64,000 nucleotides of DNA from an uncultured Chloroflexota bacterium (lineage in GTDB: Bacteria; Chloroflexota; Anaerolineae; Anaerolineales; Anaerolineaceae), in contig CADACE010000003.1 of NCBI GenBank assembly GCA_902786265.1, positions 1 through 64,000 of the forward strand, in the 5' to 3' direction. How positions within the stretch are numbered: position 1 is the first letter of the stretch; each line of letters begins with the position of its first letter. The translations under genes were made by a program, and so were the position numbers. Of the stretch, positions 51,281 to 59,989 are shown piece after piece. The notes under the pieces were generated by a model, which saw only the letters and a program-made list of their open reading frames with translations, searched no databases and had not been told where the DNA came from.

Positions 51281-52516
51281 ATGGACGACTATATTGGATC
51301 AAATGATGATTTGAGCAAACTGCTGATGAGCTTCGGCTCTATTTCGAAAGGCTTCGGCGGCCAGGGTCAGCGCATGGGAGAAACGGCTTCGTTCAATGTT
51401 TCATTCCGCGCGAATGCCGATCCTGCTGTCAAAGATTACTTTCTGAAAATCTACGGTGAAAATCCGGAAAAGATCAACTTCTTCCTTCCCTGCGATGACA
51501 TTGACAAATGCATCACTGCCCCTTATACGGCTTTCAACGGAGCCCATAACCTGATCGCGAAATCCGACGGAGAAATCTTTACCTATATCGCGAATCTCAG
51601 CAATCCCCTGAATACCGCCGAGCCTTATCTCAGCGACGGCAAACGCTGCTCTGACGGGCAGGTGATCCCGCACCAGCAGGACCTGGGATTTCTCGGGAAA
51701 CCGAACATGCAGATGAAGATGTCCGGCCAGATGTTCGTCTTCATCAAGGAACTGCTGGAGGCCGGCGTGTTCCAGACGATGGCGTTCAAGTTCCATACGA
51801 CAACAGACCGCGATATGCTGAGGAAGCGTCTCTGCTTCATCCGCAATTACGCGGCGGGGATCAATGTTCCGCTGACAGCGATCCCGCTTTTCCTGACCAA
51901 ATTCAAGAAAAGCACTAGCTTTATTGATCCCAGCGGAACGCCGCGCCGTTCGGAACATTTTTATCTCGATCTTGGCCTTGTCCACTTTATCGGAAAGGAT
52001 GAACGGCATCCTTTCAATGCAGCAGCTCCTTCTTCTGCTCCCAAAGCTGATCCTGCCGGGCATTACGCGGAAGTCAAAGGGGAACCCGCGCCCGCTGAAA
52101 TGGAAGCTTCCGAGGCTGATGTCCAGGAATGCGCCGCTGAGACTGAGAATGTGAATCCCGGGGAGTTTCCCGACTCCTCCGGGAACACAACGGCGGAAAA
52201 CGGATGGAAAAATGAAGTCTTTTCCCTTGATGATGACCAGCAGCAGTTTGTAAGGGAGAATGTATCTTCCTACGGTTCCCGTTACGGAATCAGACCGGAG
52301 CTGCTGGAAGGCTATAAGGATAAAACCGGAACACCCGTTTCCGATCTTTCCCTGGAAGATATCCTCGGCCAGATCAAAGTCGCCGATGAATACCTGGTGA
52401 AGATCATGAACAGGGAACTTACCGTTGACAAACAGACGGAGACACGGGCGAAAAAGCGCCGTTGGGCTTTGATCACCGCGTCCCTGATCAAACAGAATAA
52501 GTACACATATTATTAG
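51281..52516 (+). CDS. Possible Gp3-like recombination directionality factor
   Basis: A 411-residue soluble protein. Residues about 30-230 resemble Gp3-like recombination-directionality/plasmid proteins: YGENPEKINFFLPCDDIDKC, an LIAKSDGEIF step and MKMSGQMFVFIKELLEAGVF, followed by HTTTDRDMLRKRL. The C-terminal 100 residues are helical and basic. GAGGAGG fixes the start. If right, it would steer a serine or tyrosine recombinase or act in replication of a mobile element; the assignment rests on a loose pattern only. Confidence 0.42.
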   Translation: MDDYIGSNDDLSKLLMSFGSISKGFGGQGQRMGETASFNVSFRANADPAVKDYFLKIYGENPEKINFFLPCDDIDKCITAPYTAFNGAHNLIAKSDGEIFTYIANLSNPLNTAEPYLSDGKRCSDGQVIPHQQDLGFLGKPNMQMKMSGQMFVFIKELLEAGVFQTMAFKFHTTTDRDMLRKRLCFIRNYAAGINVPLTAIPLFLTKFKKSTSFIDPSGTPRRSEHFYLDLGLVHFIGKDERHPFNAAAPSSAPKADPAGHYAEVKGEPAPAEMEASEADVQECAAETENVNPGEFPDSSGNTTAENGWKNEVFSLDDDQQQFVRENVSSYGSRYGIRPELLEGYKDKTGTPVSDLSLEDILGQIKVADEYLVKIMNRELTVDKQTETRAKKRRWALITASLIKQNKYTYY

Positions 52517-52548
52517 GCTGTATCGGCCTGTTTATGAGAAAGGATAAG

Positions 52549-53811
52549 ATGAAGAATTGTAAATTGTTTTTGCTGACGGCAGCTTCGTTCATTTTCCTTG
52601 TTTTCTCCGCGGCAGTGAATGCCGCCGCGGAGAAATCCGCCTTTGATTATTCCGCGGAGAAAATGGACTGCACTATCGCTCCTCCTGTGATCGATACAGA
52701 GGAAGCGGACCGGAACCGTGACCTTCTCGGCGCGGTGTCAGAACTGGACTGGAGCATCGGCCCCGAGGATGCCGTGCTGACGATCATTGAATACGCGGAC
52801 TTCCAGTGCCCGTACTGCGCGGACGCGAGTCTCAGCCTGATCGAATATCAGCGGGAGCACAGCGATGATGTCCGTCTGGTATACCGGCACTTCCCGCTCA
52901 GCTTCCATGAAAAGGCTGTTCCCGCTGCGCTGGCAGCAAATGCAGCCGGATACCAGGGAATGTTTTTCGAGGCGGAGGAGTTCCTGTTCGAAAACCAGGC
53001 GGAATGGTCTGTTCTTGAAAGCAATGACGCCTTTACGGACTGGCTGATTCTAGAGTTCAGTCAGTTTTCTGATCTTGATTTTGATCTCTGGTATCTGGCT
53101 TTTTCCGACAGCGATAATGAGACCGCGGTGCGGAACATGTATTCCCAGGTCATTAAGGCCGGAATTGTCAGCGGAACGCCGACTGTTTTCCTGAACTATA
53201 TTGATTCATACTATATGTTTGACGCAGCTTCTCTGGATTCTTTCATTGAAAAAATCAGGATGAATGAAAACCGGTGCTCGGAATGTCCCGATGTTGTGAT
53301 TGAAGAAGGCGGATCTTATACGGCTGTCCTGGAGACTAATGCCGGCGATATCCATATTGAACTGTTCGCGGATACTGCCCCAAATGCCGTAAACAGCTTC
53401 AAGTACCAGGCAGAATCCGGTTTGTTTGACGGAACCGAAATCCGAAGCAGCTATGACGGATTTGAAATATCATTCGGGGACGTGGCAGCTCCCGGTTATT
53501 CCTTTACTGCGGAATTTGATGATTCCCGCCTGTTTGACGGCCCCGGATATATCGGAATCAGTTTCTCCGAGGGGCAGACTTTCGGCCGGATCTTTTTCAC
53601 GAATGATGTCCTTGCGGTTTATGAAATGCAGATCCGGCAGGATTGCCAGGAAAGAGATATCTCAGATGTGGCGATCGGGAAATATGTCCATGAGAAAATC
53701 ATCCGGTTCTCAAAGGCAGACACTGTTTTCGGAAGAATCGCGGATGAAGATCTGGATAAGATTGAACAGCTGAACAAGGGAACGGTAATAAACAGGATCC
53801 GTTTTCAGTAA
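52549..53811 (+). CDS. Exported DsbA-like + cyclophilin-like foldase fusion
   Basis: A 420-residue exported protein. After a signal peptide (residues 5-25) comes a DsbA-like thioredoxin domain (about 55-245): CPYC active site in FQCPYCADA, cis-Pro loop SGTPTVFLN. From about residue 265 it reads as cyclophilin-like: AVLETNAGDIHIELFADTAP, then DGTEIRSSYDGFEISFGD with the catalytic Arg kept but other positions changed. The protein could make disulfides and isomerise prolines in exported partners. AAAGGA supports the start at 52549. Confidence 0.75.
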   Translation: MKNCKLFLLTAASFIFLVFSAAVNAAAEKSAFDYSAEKMDCTIAPPVIDTEEADRNRDLLGAVSELDWSIGPEDAVLTIIEYADFQCPYCADASLSLIEYQREHSDDVRLVYRHFPLSFHEKAVPAALAANAAGYQGMFFEAEEFLFENQAEWSVLESNDAFTDWLILEFSQFSDLDFDLWYLAFSDSDNETAVRNMYSQVIKAGIVSGTPTVFLNYIDSYYMFDAASLDSFIEKIRMNENRCSECPDVVIEEGGSYTAVLETNAGDIHIELFADTAPNAVNSFKYQAESGLFDGTEIRSSYDGFEISFGDVAAPGYSFTAEFDDSRLFDGPGYIGISFSEGQTFGRIFFTNDVLAVYEMQIRQDCQERDISDVAIGKYVHEKIIRFSKADTVFGRIADEDLDKIEQLNKGTVINRIRFQ

Positions 53812-53826
53812 TTTTTTCCTTTCTTT

Positions 53827-53862
53827 GACCCGGAGTGTTCATAAACTCTCCGGGTCTTTTTT
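53827..53862. terminator. Bidirectional terminator
   Basis: GACCCGGAG (53827-53835) pairs with CTCCGGGTC (53848-53856) with a T-run behind, between the foldase gene and the minus-strand regulator. Confidence 0.88.
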
Positions 53863-53874
53863 CAGCATGCAGCA

Positions 53875-54753
53875 CTATTCATCGATCTCATCCCGCATTA
53901 CTTTGTATTGGATCTGAGGGAAAAGATAGCCGGAATATTTCAGTCCGGCATTCGACAGCGTTGCTTTTTCAAGATCCAGAATGAGCATCCTGTTCTTCTC
54001 ATTGTAAACAGGAGTAACTTCCATCAGGTCGAGTCTTCTGCGAATACCCATTTCATTGCACAGCATTCTTCCGAATTCGTCTCCGGCAACATGGACGCCT
54101 TTCCAATCTTCGGTATAAATCCTTGGGGGAATATCAAATCCATTCTCGGTCAGCTCATCCATAAACTGAACAGCCAGATGATTGCGTTCGTGATTCCATA
54201 AGACAACGAAATATAACGGTCTGCCGGCCTGATCAAGAATTTCAACCGGGATGGTCAGAACACAGTCGGCATGATTCAGATAGATTTTGCCGGGATCATA
54301 TTCTGTCACAGGTTTCTTTTCTATAGCCAGTTTTGGAACCGGTGCGGGATTGTAATAATCAGAAAACGGAATCCACCTTTCCGACAGGTTTCCATCCTTA
54401 TCAACAGTCACAACCTTATAGTCAATAAGGTCAAGATAAAATTCATTCCCGTCTTCATCTGTGACCATCCCTGACGTGAAATAGACTTTTTCGTCAATAC
54501 GATTCATGTAGTTCGATATACCGGCCTTCAGTTCATCCTCAAACATTTCAAGGCCGGCAATGAGTTCGACCGGATTCAGGCCTAGCACCTTGAAAAGCAT
54601 GACCTGCGATGAAGGATCTGGATACCTCTTACCGTTTTCCCAGAGACTTATTGCCTGAGGTGAAACGCCGAGCAGTTTTGATAAATCCTCTAATGTGTAA
54701 TCCCGATCTTTTCTCTTTTTCGCGATCAGACGGCCTGTTTTTGAATAATCCAT
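53875..54753 (-). CDS. XRE-family HTH regulator with large C-terminal domain
   Basis: A 292-residue regulator: an XRE HTH at residues 5-60 (LEDLSKLLGVSPQAISLWEN then GKRYPDPSSQVMLFKVLGL) and a C-terminal domain of about 200 residues, beta-rich, that I do not recognise. AAGGAGTG fixes the start at 54753. It sits at the boundary between the T4SS island and the decayed region and may regulate either. Confidence 0.75.
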   Translation of the reverse strand: MDYSKTGRLIAKKRKDRDYTLEDLSKLLGVSPQAISLWENGKRYPDPSSQVMLFKVLGLNPVELIAGLEMFEDELKAGISNYMNRIDEKVYFTSGMVTDEDGNEFYLDLIDYKVVTVDKDGNLSERWIPFSDYYNPAPVPKLAIEKKPVTEYDPGKIYLNHADCVLTIPVEILDQAGRPLYFVVLWNHERNHLAVQFMDELTENGFDIPPRIYTEDWKGVHVAGDEFGRMLCNEMGIRRRLDLMEVTPVYNEKNRMLILDLEKATLSNAGLKYSGYLFPQIQYKVMRDEIDE

Positions 54754-54930
54754 AGTTGCACTCCTTATTACTTTTCTGAACATAACTATAAAGGAAAACT
54801 GTGGATTAATCAATCAACTATCTGTTGAGATTCTTTTTGCCATTCTTATGGTCTTGAATTATCCCGACCCATTTGATCAGTTTTTTACCATTATTCTGTG
54901 TTCAATAAAAGTCCGTTCAAAAAAGAAAAA

Positions 54931-55137
54931 ATGAGAAATAATTCTTTACAAATAGACAGGTATGTCTATTTTGTGGACTACATCAGGTCGACTTTTAAGC
55001 GGCCAGCCTCAATAAGTTTTGGTTATCTGTTTGGTGAGCGTAAATGCTATGATCAGAATGAAGAATGGATAGGCACATTGACATCTGAAAAGCTTGATTC
55101 ATTCCGGTATTATGTGGAAAAACCGTTTTACATTTAA
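54931..55137 (+). CDS. Short AT-rich ORF ahead of vanR-like gene
   Basis: A 68-residue reading (MRNNSLQIDRYVYFVDYI...) without a clear ribosome binding site and with a lower GC content than the upstream island. It marks the start of an AT-rich block that continues to about 57.24 kb. It may be a fragment of a larger protein. No family recognised. Confidence 0.3.
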   Translation: MRNNSLQIDRYVYFVDYIRSTFKRPASISFGYLFGERKCYDQNEEWIGTLTSEKLDSFRYYVEKPFYI

Positions 55138-55200
55138 AGAAATACAATTATTACTTTGATAAAATATATATGTATGTCCTTTGGAAAGGAGCAAAATTTT

Positions 55201-55861
55201 ATGCCTGATAAAATACTAATCGTTGATGATGAAACAGAAATTGCTGATCTGATAGAAGTCTATCTGAAAAACGAGGAATATACAGTTTTTAAGTTTTATA
55301 GATCTTGCAATTTTAGATGTCATGCTGCCCGATATAAACGGATTTACACTATGCCAAAAAATCAGAGAACAGTATACTTATCCCGTCATTATGCTAACCG
55401 CAAAAGACGCAGAAACGGATAAGATTACCGGTCTTACTCTTGGAGCAGATGATTATATCACAAAACCATTTCGACCGCTTGAAATGGTTGCACGAGTAAA
55501 GTCGCAATTACGACGGTACAAAAAATACAATCTATCTCACACATCAAAAACAGAACACGTCTTGCATTGTTCAGACTTAGTAGTAAATACGAAAAAACAT
55601 GAATGTTTGTTAAATGATAAACCTGTATCATTGACACCTACTGAATTTGCTATTTTGCAAATACTATTGGAAAATAAAGGTGATGTTATTAGTGGCGAAG
55701 AATTATTCCATAGGATATGGAAAGATGAGTATTACATTAAGTCAAACAATACAATCACAGTACATATTAGACGTTTACGGGAAAAATTAAATGATACTTT
55801 GGAAAATCCCAAATATATCAAGACAATTTGGGGAGTGGGGTACAAAATTGATGAAGAATAA
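55201..55861 (+). pseudogene. vanR: VanR-like response regulator broken by internal deletion
   Basis: The N-terminus (MPDKILIVDDETEIADLIEV) and everything from LAILDVMLPDINGF onward match VanR-type OmpR-family regulators; the output domain ends IWGVGYKIDEE. Between codons at 55297 and 55301 the reading shifts frame: compared with the family about 41 bases are missing in the receiver domain, so frame 1 stops at 55422 and the rest is only readable from 55322. The phosphoacceptor Asp is in the second frame. It overlaps the vanS-like start by 11 bases as in intact operons. Product probably non-functional. Confidence 0.82.
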
Positions 55862-56972
55862 GCAAGACGATTTTTCTATATTTCAACGAAAAATAGCAAT
55901 ACGATTTTTCAGTAGCGCGTTGCTATCGGTAGCGATTGTTATTGCGTTATACTTTTTCATTTGGAAAGAACGATTTGGCGATTGGATTGTATCTATTTTA
56001 GAGCTTGTGGGGAAAATGGAACATGAAGAAGCATTTTATATCTATCATTACAATTTCAGAGGATATAAAGAGATATTCTTTGTAGTAGCCATTGTTGCAA
56101 TTTTTTTAATTTTGCTTTTCCTTCTATTCCGATGGCTGACAAAATACTTTCGAGAAATCAACTTAGGAATAGATAATCTCTTAGCCGAAGATGAAAAGAA
56201 AATCCATTTGTCGCCGGAAATGCTTCCCTTTGAATATAAGTTAAATACAGTTAAAGAAAAACTCAAAGAGCAAAAAGAAGCAACCGCCCTTGCCGAGCAA
56301 CGCAAAGATGAATTGGTGATGTATCTTGCACATGATATTCGTACTCCGCTTACATCAGTAATCGGTTATTTAAGTTTATTAGAAGAAGAACCAAATAAGG
56401 CAGATCAAGAGCAAGCGAAAAATATTCATATTGCTTTGGATAAGGCATACCGATTAGATAAAATGGTAAATGAATTTTTTGAAATTACTCGCTACCATTC
56501 AAAGCAAATCAAATTGAAAAAGCAGTCCGTTGATTTATATTATATGCTAATACAATTACGAGATGAGTTTTTGCCTTCTTTCTCTTTACGCAATAACACT
56601 GTTTCGCTGGATTTTGATGAAAATACGACAATCTATGCAGACCCGGAGAAAATAGCGCGTGTATTCGGTAACATATTAAAAAATGCGGTTGAGTATAGTT
56701 ATCCACATACAAAGATTACCGTTTCTGCAATACAGGCAGAAAATCATATAGTAATTACTTTTCAAAACAAAGGAAAAACAATCCCTGCTGAAAAATTATC
56801 TTCCATATTTGATAAGTTTTACCGTTTAGATGAAGCGCGCATTTCGGATACCGGCGGCACAGGACTTGGATTAGCGATTGCAAAAGAAATCATACTTTTA
56901 CATGGTGGTACGATTGAAGCCCACAGCGAAAATGAAACTGTTACTTTTACCGTTAAATTACCTATATCTTAG
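55851..56972 (+). CDS. vanS: VanS-like sensor histidine kinase
   Basis: A 373-residue kinase that appears intact. Two membrane helices (residues about 22-42 and 70-92), a HAMP-like linker, H box YLAHDIRTPLTSVIGYLSLL, N box GNILKNAVEYS, and G boxes with DTGGTGLGLAIAKEI. This is the VanSB/C-like form that controls vancomycin resistance genes. No vanHAX-type ligase or dipeptidase is in the window, so what it now controls is unknown. Its partner regulator gene is broken. Confidence 0.85.
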   Translation: MKNKQDDFSIFQRKIAIRFFSSALLSVAIVIALYFFIWKERFGDWIVSILELVGKMEHEEAFYIYHYNFRGYKEIFFVVAIVAIFLILLFLLFRWLTKYFREINLGIDNLLAEDEKKIHLSPEMLPFEYKLNTVKEKLKEQKEATALAEQRKDELVMYLAHDIRTPLTSVIGYLSLLEEEPNKADQEQAKNIHIALDKAYRLDKMVNEFFEITRYHSKQIKLKKQSVDLYYMLIQLRDEFLPSFSLRNNTVSLDFDENTTIYADPEKIARVFGNILKNAVEYSYPHTKITVSAIQAENHIVITFQNKGKTIPAEKLSSIFDKFYRLDEARISDTGGTGLGLAIAKEIILLHGGTIEAHSENETVTFTVKLPIS

Positions 56973-57011
56973 GATTTTCTTAGGAATTAAGCAATCTGAT
57001 AGTAAAGTTCA

Positions 57012-57053
57012 AAATGCCCTTTTACAGTACAATCGTTACTGTAAAGGGCATTT
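57012..57053 (+). terminator. Strong terminator after vanS
   Basis: An 18-base arm (57012-57029) pairs with a 17-base arm (57037-57053 region) with one bulged T, loop of about seven bases and a short T-rich end. Confidence 0.82.
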
Positions 57054-57246
57054 CTTATTTGCCGAAGAAAGGTGCTATGGTAGATTTATGAATGAGAGTA
57101 ACACGCATTGTAGTGAGCGAAAAAGACGTAAGCGAAAAGGACAAGCATACAAAATAATTATCCCTGTTCTTTTTACAGCAATTCCTATTGCAATGCAGAC
57201 ACGGCTGAGAAGTAAGAATGAAGATTTAAACAGGAAGAAGTGCGGT

Positions 57247-58083
57247 ATGGGTTCCGGTGAGAGAATCACAAACAAAAGAATACCCCTGATTTGCGGGTGT
57301 ATTGTCTTTTTTGCCGCCTTTGCCGCCTTTGCCGCCTTTGCTGCATTTCTGATTTACGGGCTGGTTTCGGTGCCGGACATCTCTGTGTTGGGGAAGATCG
57401 CCTCGGGCGAGAAAGATGTCCCGGTCACGAACCTTCTGGGACAGGAGTTCTTTGTTTACCACAGTCCGCAGTATGGTGAGAATATTCCGGTACAGCTTTC
57501 GGATATTTCCGATGAGATGATCGCGATGACAATAGCCACGGAAGACAGCCGTTTCTTCACGAACCCGGGCTTTTCACCCGCGGCTATCCTGAGGGCGGTT
57601 CTGCAGAATCTGCATTTCCGTCAGACTTATTCCGGTGCTTCCACCATCACGCAGCAGCTGGTGAAAAACATCCTTATTCCGGAAGACAAACGCTTTGAGC
57701 GGAGCTTCGGCCGCAAGGCAATGGAGATCTATCTGGCAGCCGCGGTGACATCCTGTTACGACAAGGAGACCATCCTTACGCTTTACCTGAATGAGATCTA
57801 TTATGGCCGGTATGCATGCGGTGTGGAAAAGGCTGCGGAGGTCTATTTCGGGAAACATGCTTCGGAACTTGATCTGTCCGAAGCTGCGTTTATCGCGGGT
57901 CTGCCGCAGGCTCCCAACTATTACGGGAACGATCCCGCAGCCGGGGCACGGCGTCAGCGGGAGGTGCTGCGCATTGCCGAACGGGAGACCCGGGACGGGC
58001 GCTGTATCACGCTGGGTTCCGGAAAAAATCCCCGGCAGTACTGTCCGGGCAGGGATGCAATCGAACTGGCGTTGGAAAAATGA
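57247..58083 (+). CDS. GT51-only peptidoglycan glycosyltransferase
   Basis: A 278-residue protein with an N-terminal membrane anchor (AAFAAFAAFAAFLIYG, built on a 9-bp repeat) and a transglycosylase domain: EDSRFF, GASTITQQLVKN, then RKAMEIYLAAAV and LNEIYYGRYACGVE, the GT51 motifs. It stops after this domain, so the transpeptidase part of a class A PBP is absent, either because the gene is monofunctional or truncated. The open frame continues back to 57088 through an AT-rich stretch that looks like foreign sequence joined here. Confidence 0.72.
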   Translation: MGSGERITNKRIPLICGCIVFFAAFAAFAAFAAFLIYGLVSVPDISVLGKIASGEKDVPVTNLLGQEFFVYHSPQYGENIPVQLSDISDEMIAMTIATEDSRFFTNPGFSPAAILRAVLQNLHFRQTYSGASTITQQLVKNILIPEDKRFERSFGRKAMEIYLAAAVTSCYDKETILTLYLNEIYYGRYACGVEKAAEVYFGKHASELDLSEAAFIAGLPQAPNYYGNDPAAGARRQREVLRIAERETRDGRCITLGSGKNPRQYCPGRDAIELALEK

Positions 58084-58093
58084 GATCCGGCTA

Positions 58094-58621
58094 TTAATTG
58101 CTCATGGCTGCCCGATTTTTCCGGAAAAGAGAAATTGCACTGAGCATGACCGCCGAGCCGGCAATGGTCACGACGACACCGATCCAAAGCAGGACGCGGA
58201 TGCTGCTGTGATCCAGGACGATCCCGCCGGTCAGACTGCCGATCATAAATCCGGCTTCTCCGGCACCGACCTGCAGTTCCTGTGCCATCACCCGGTTATG
58301 CGGACGCACAGCCTGGTTGGTGAAATAGATGGAGGAGATCGCGTAGAGCGCATAGGCGCAGATCTGCATAGCGTTTGAAGCAACGAGCCAGCCTGCGTTC
58401 GGAGCCAGTGCCATGGTCAGCATCTTCACCGAGAAAAAGATCGCAGAAATGCTCAGCAGCTGCAGCGAGGATATTTTCTTGCTGATCTGCGAGTAAAACA
58501 TCATCGGGATCAGTTCCAGGGCTGCTGCCATACCGATCACGGCGCCCGTAAAGTCGGAATCTTTCCCGAATTGTGCTGCGATGTTCCTTACGCAGTATGG
58601 GGAAATCGGGAACCCGGTGAA
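58094..58621 (-). pseudogene. C-terminal half of an MFS efflux transporter
   Basis: The reading contains about five membrane helices and SQISKKISSLQLLSISAIFF, then QAVRPHNRVMAQELQVGAGEAGF, typical for the second half of SetA/SotB-type sugar efflux MFS proteins. In-frame sequence goes back to about 58621 (GFPISPYCVRNIAAQF) without an initiation site, so the first six helices are missing. A 5'-truncated remnant. Confidence 0.72.
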
Positions 58622-58742
58622 ATGACTGTCTGGATCAGGGCTCTGATCTGATTCCGGTAAAAACAGCCGCAGGCTGATTTTTGGAAGCTTTGATGAGGCG
58701 AGGTCTCATCAGCAAAAAGATGTTTGAAAGGAAAAAAGTATC

Positions 58743-59728
58743 ATGAAGAAGTTATTATTTGCTCTTCTCCTCAGCGTTCTCGTCATCGCCTGCGCGGCGA
58801 CCACCGTTTTCGCTGACCCCGTGACAATCACTTACTCTTATTGGGGTACCCCCGATAAAGCGGCAAGTGTCCAGGCCGTCGCCGACAAGTTCAATGCAGA
58901 ACATCCCGATATCAAAGTCGAGGTTATGGCGATCCCGAATGAGGAATATGTCACGAAACTGAACACCATGGCTGCTGCCGGTGAACTGCCGGACTGCGGT
59001 ATCATGAGTGAATCCGGTGTTCTTGACTTCGCAGAAAAGGGTCTGCTTGCTGATATCTCCGGAATGTATGAAGGCAAGGAATCCATGCCTCTGGACAGCA
59101 TTACATTCGAGAAAGACGGTGCTCCGGTTGCCGATTCCGGCGCGAACGAAATTCTCCTGCTATACTACAACAAGGATATGTTTGATGCTGCCGGACTGGA
59201 ATATCCCTCTGCCTCCGAACCGATGGCCTGGGATGAATTCGTAGCTCTTGCAAAGAAGCTCACGATCGATGCTAACGGCAAGACTGCCGAAGAGGAAGGC
59301 GTTGATGCCAACAATATCGTCCAGTATGGCTATGTTGTCGACAACTGGACCTGGCAGCCGGAAGTGTGGGCTCTGTCCAATGGCGGCCGCTGGATCAGCG
59401 AAGATGGCAAGGAAGTTGTCATCAAAAGTCCAGAAACCATTGAATCCATCCAGAAAGTTGCTGACCTGACGCTGGTCGAGCATGTCATGCCCTATAACGA
59501 GGGGCTGGAAGACAACGGTATCCAGCGCTCCATTATCGACCCTGTATGGGATGGCTCTGAAACAGCTGAAAAGAACTGGTCGAGCATGTCATGCCCTATA
59601 ACGAGTGGCTGGAAGACAACGGTATCCAGCGCTCCATTATCGACCCTGTATGGGATGGCTCTGAAACAGCTGAAGAAGCCATCAATAACGGATATGATTA
59701 TCTGTGCACCATTCTTGCCGGCGAATAA
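58743..59728 (+). pseudogene. Sugar ABC solute-binding protein gene with deletion and frameshifting duplication
   Basis: It starts normally: signal peptide (MKKLLFALLLSVLVIACA...FADP) and family-1 sugar-binding domain up to about residue 245. Then a 99-bp segment is repeated with 104-bp offset (59472 and 59576), which shifts the frame. The natural C-terminus (AEEAINNGYDYLCTILAGE, stop at 59726) is readable only from the second copy. The total is also about 100-150 residues shorter than usual binding proteins (around 430), so the centre is missing. No permease or ATPase gene is beside it. Confidence 0.8.
59472..59674 (+). repeat. 99-bp direct repeat, 104-bp offset
   Basis: 59472-59570 and 59576-59674 agree at 98 of 99 positions (GAGGGG against GAGTGG) with five bases AAGAA between. 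It lies in the broken solute-binding protein gene and causes its frameshift. Confidence 0.9.
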
Positions 59729-59750
59729 AACGATTCATTACATCATAAGG

Positions 59751-59774
59751 AAGGTGCCCGGTCCTCGGGCACCT
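59751..59774 (+). terminator. Terminator-like hairpin
   Basis: AAGGTGCCCG and CGGGCACCTT around a four-base loop, 22 bases after the end of the solute-binding protein remnant; T-tail short. Confidence 0.65.
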
Positions 59775-59809
59775 TTCCATACAATTGATTGTTACTGCAG
59801 ACTCCATGA

Positions 59810-59989
59810 TCTTTCATTGGCAGATCAAAGCAGGACATTGAATTTTTAAAACAGGACATTGAAATACTCGATGAATTCCCAGAAAGGATAAATATACCCG
59901 TTCGGGGTTATTTTTTTATTGACGAGGAAACATTTATACCCATTAGGGTATATTCTTATCGAACACTTCACAAAAAGGTTCCAAGTTAA
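59810..59989 (+). pseudogene. Orphan 3' gene fragment
   Basis: An open reading of 59 codons without start: KQDIEFLKQDIEILDEFPER followed by INIPVRGYFFIDEETF and a stop at 59987. It has the composition of a true protein end, and KQDIE is repeated in tandem (15-bp duplication). A weak resemblance to the C-terminus of beta-class carbonic anhydrases is possible. No RBS or start codon. Confidence 0.35.

Noticed and set aside
55201..55861. Programmed frameshift in the vanR-like gene
   Set aside because: No slippery sequence, and the join lacks about 14 conserved residues, so it is a deletion.
59893..59952. Two TATACCC...GGGTATA-like palindromes resembling HipB-type operators
   Set aside because: Both lie within the open 3' gene fragment and code for Ile-Pro-Val-Arg and Ile-Pro-Ile-Arg. 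The symmetry follows from the codons, and no HTH gene follows.
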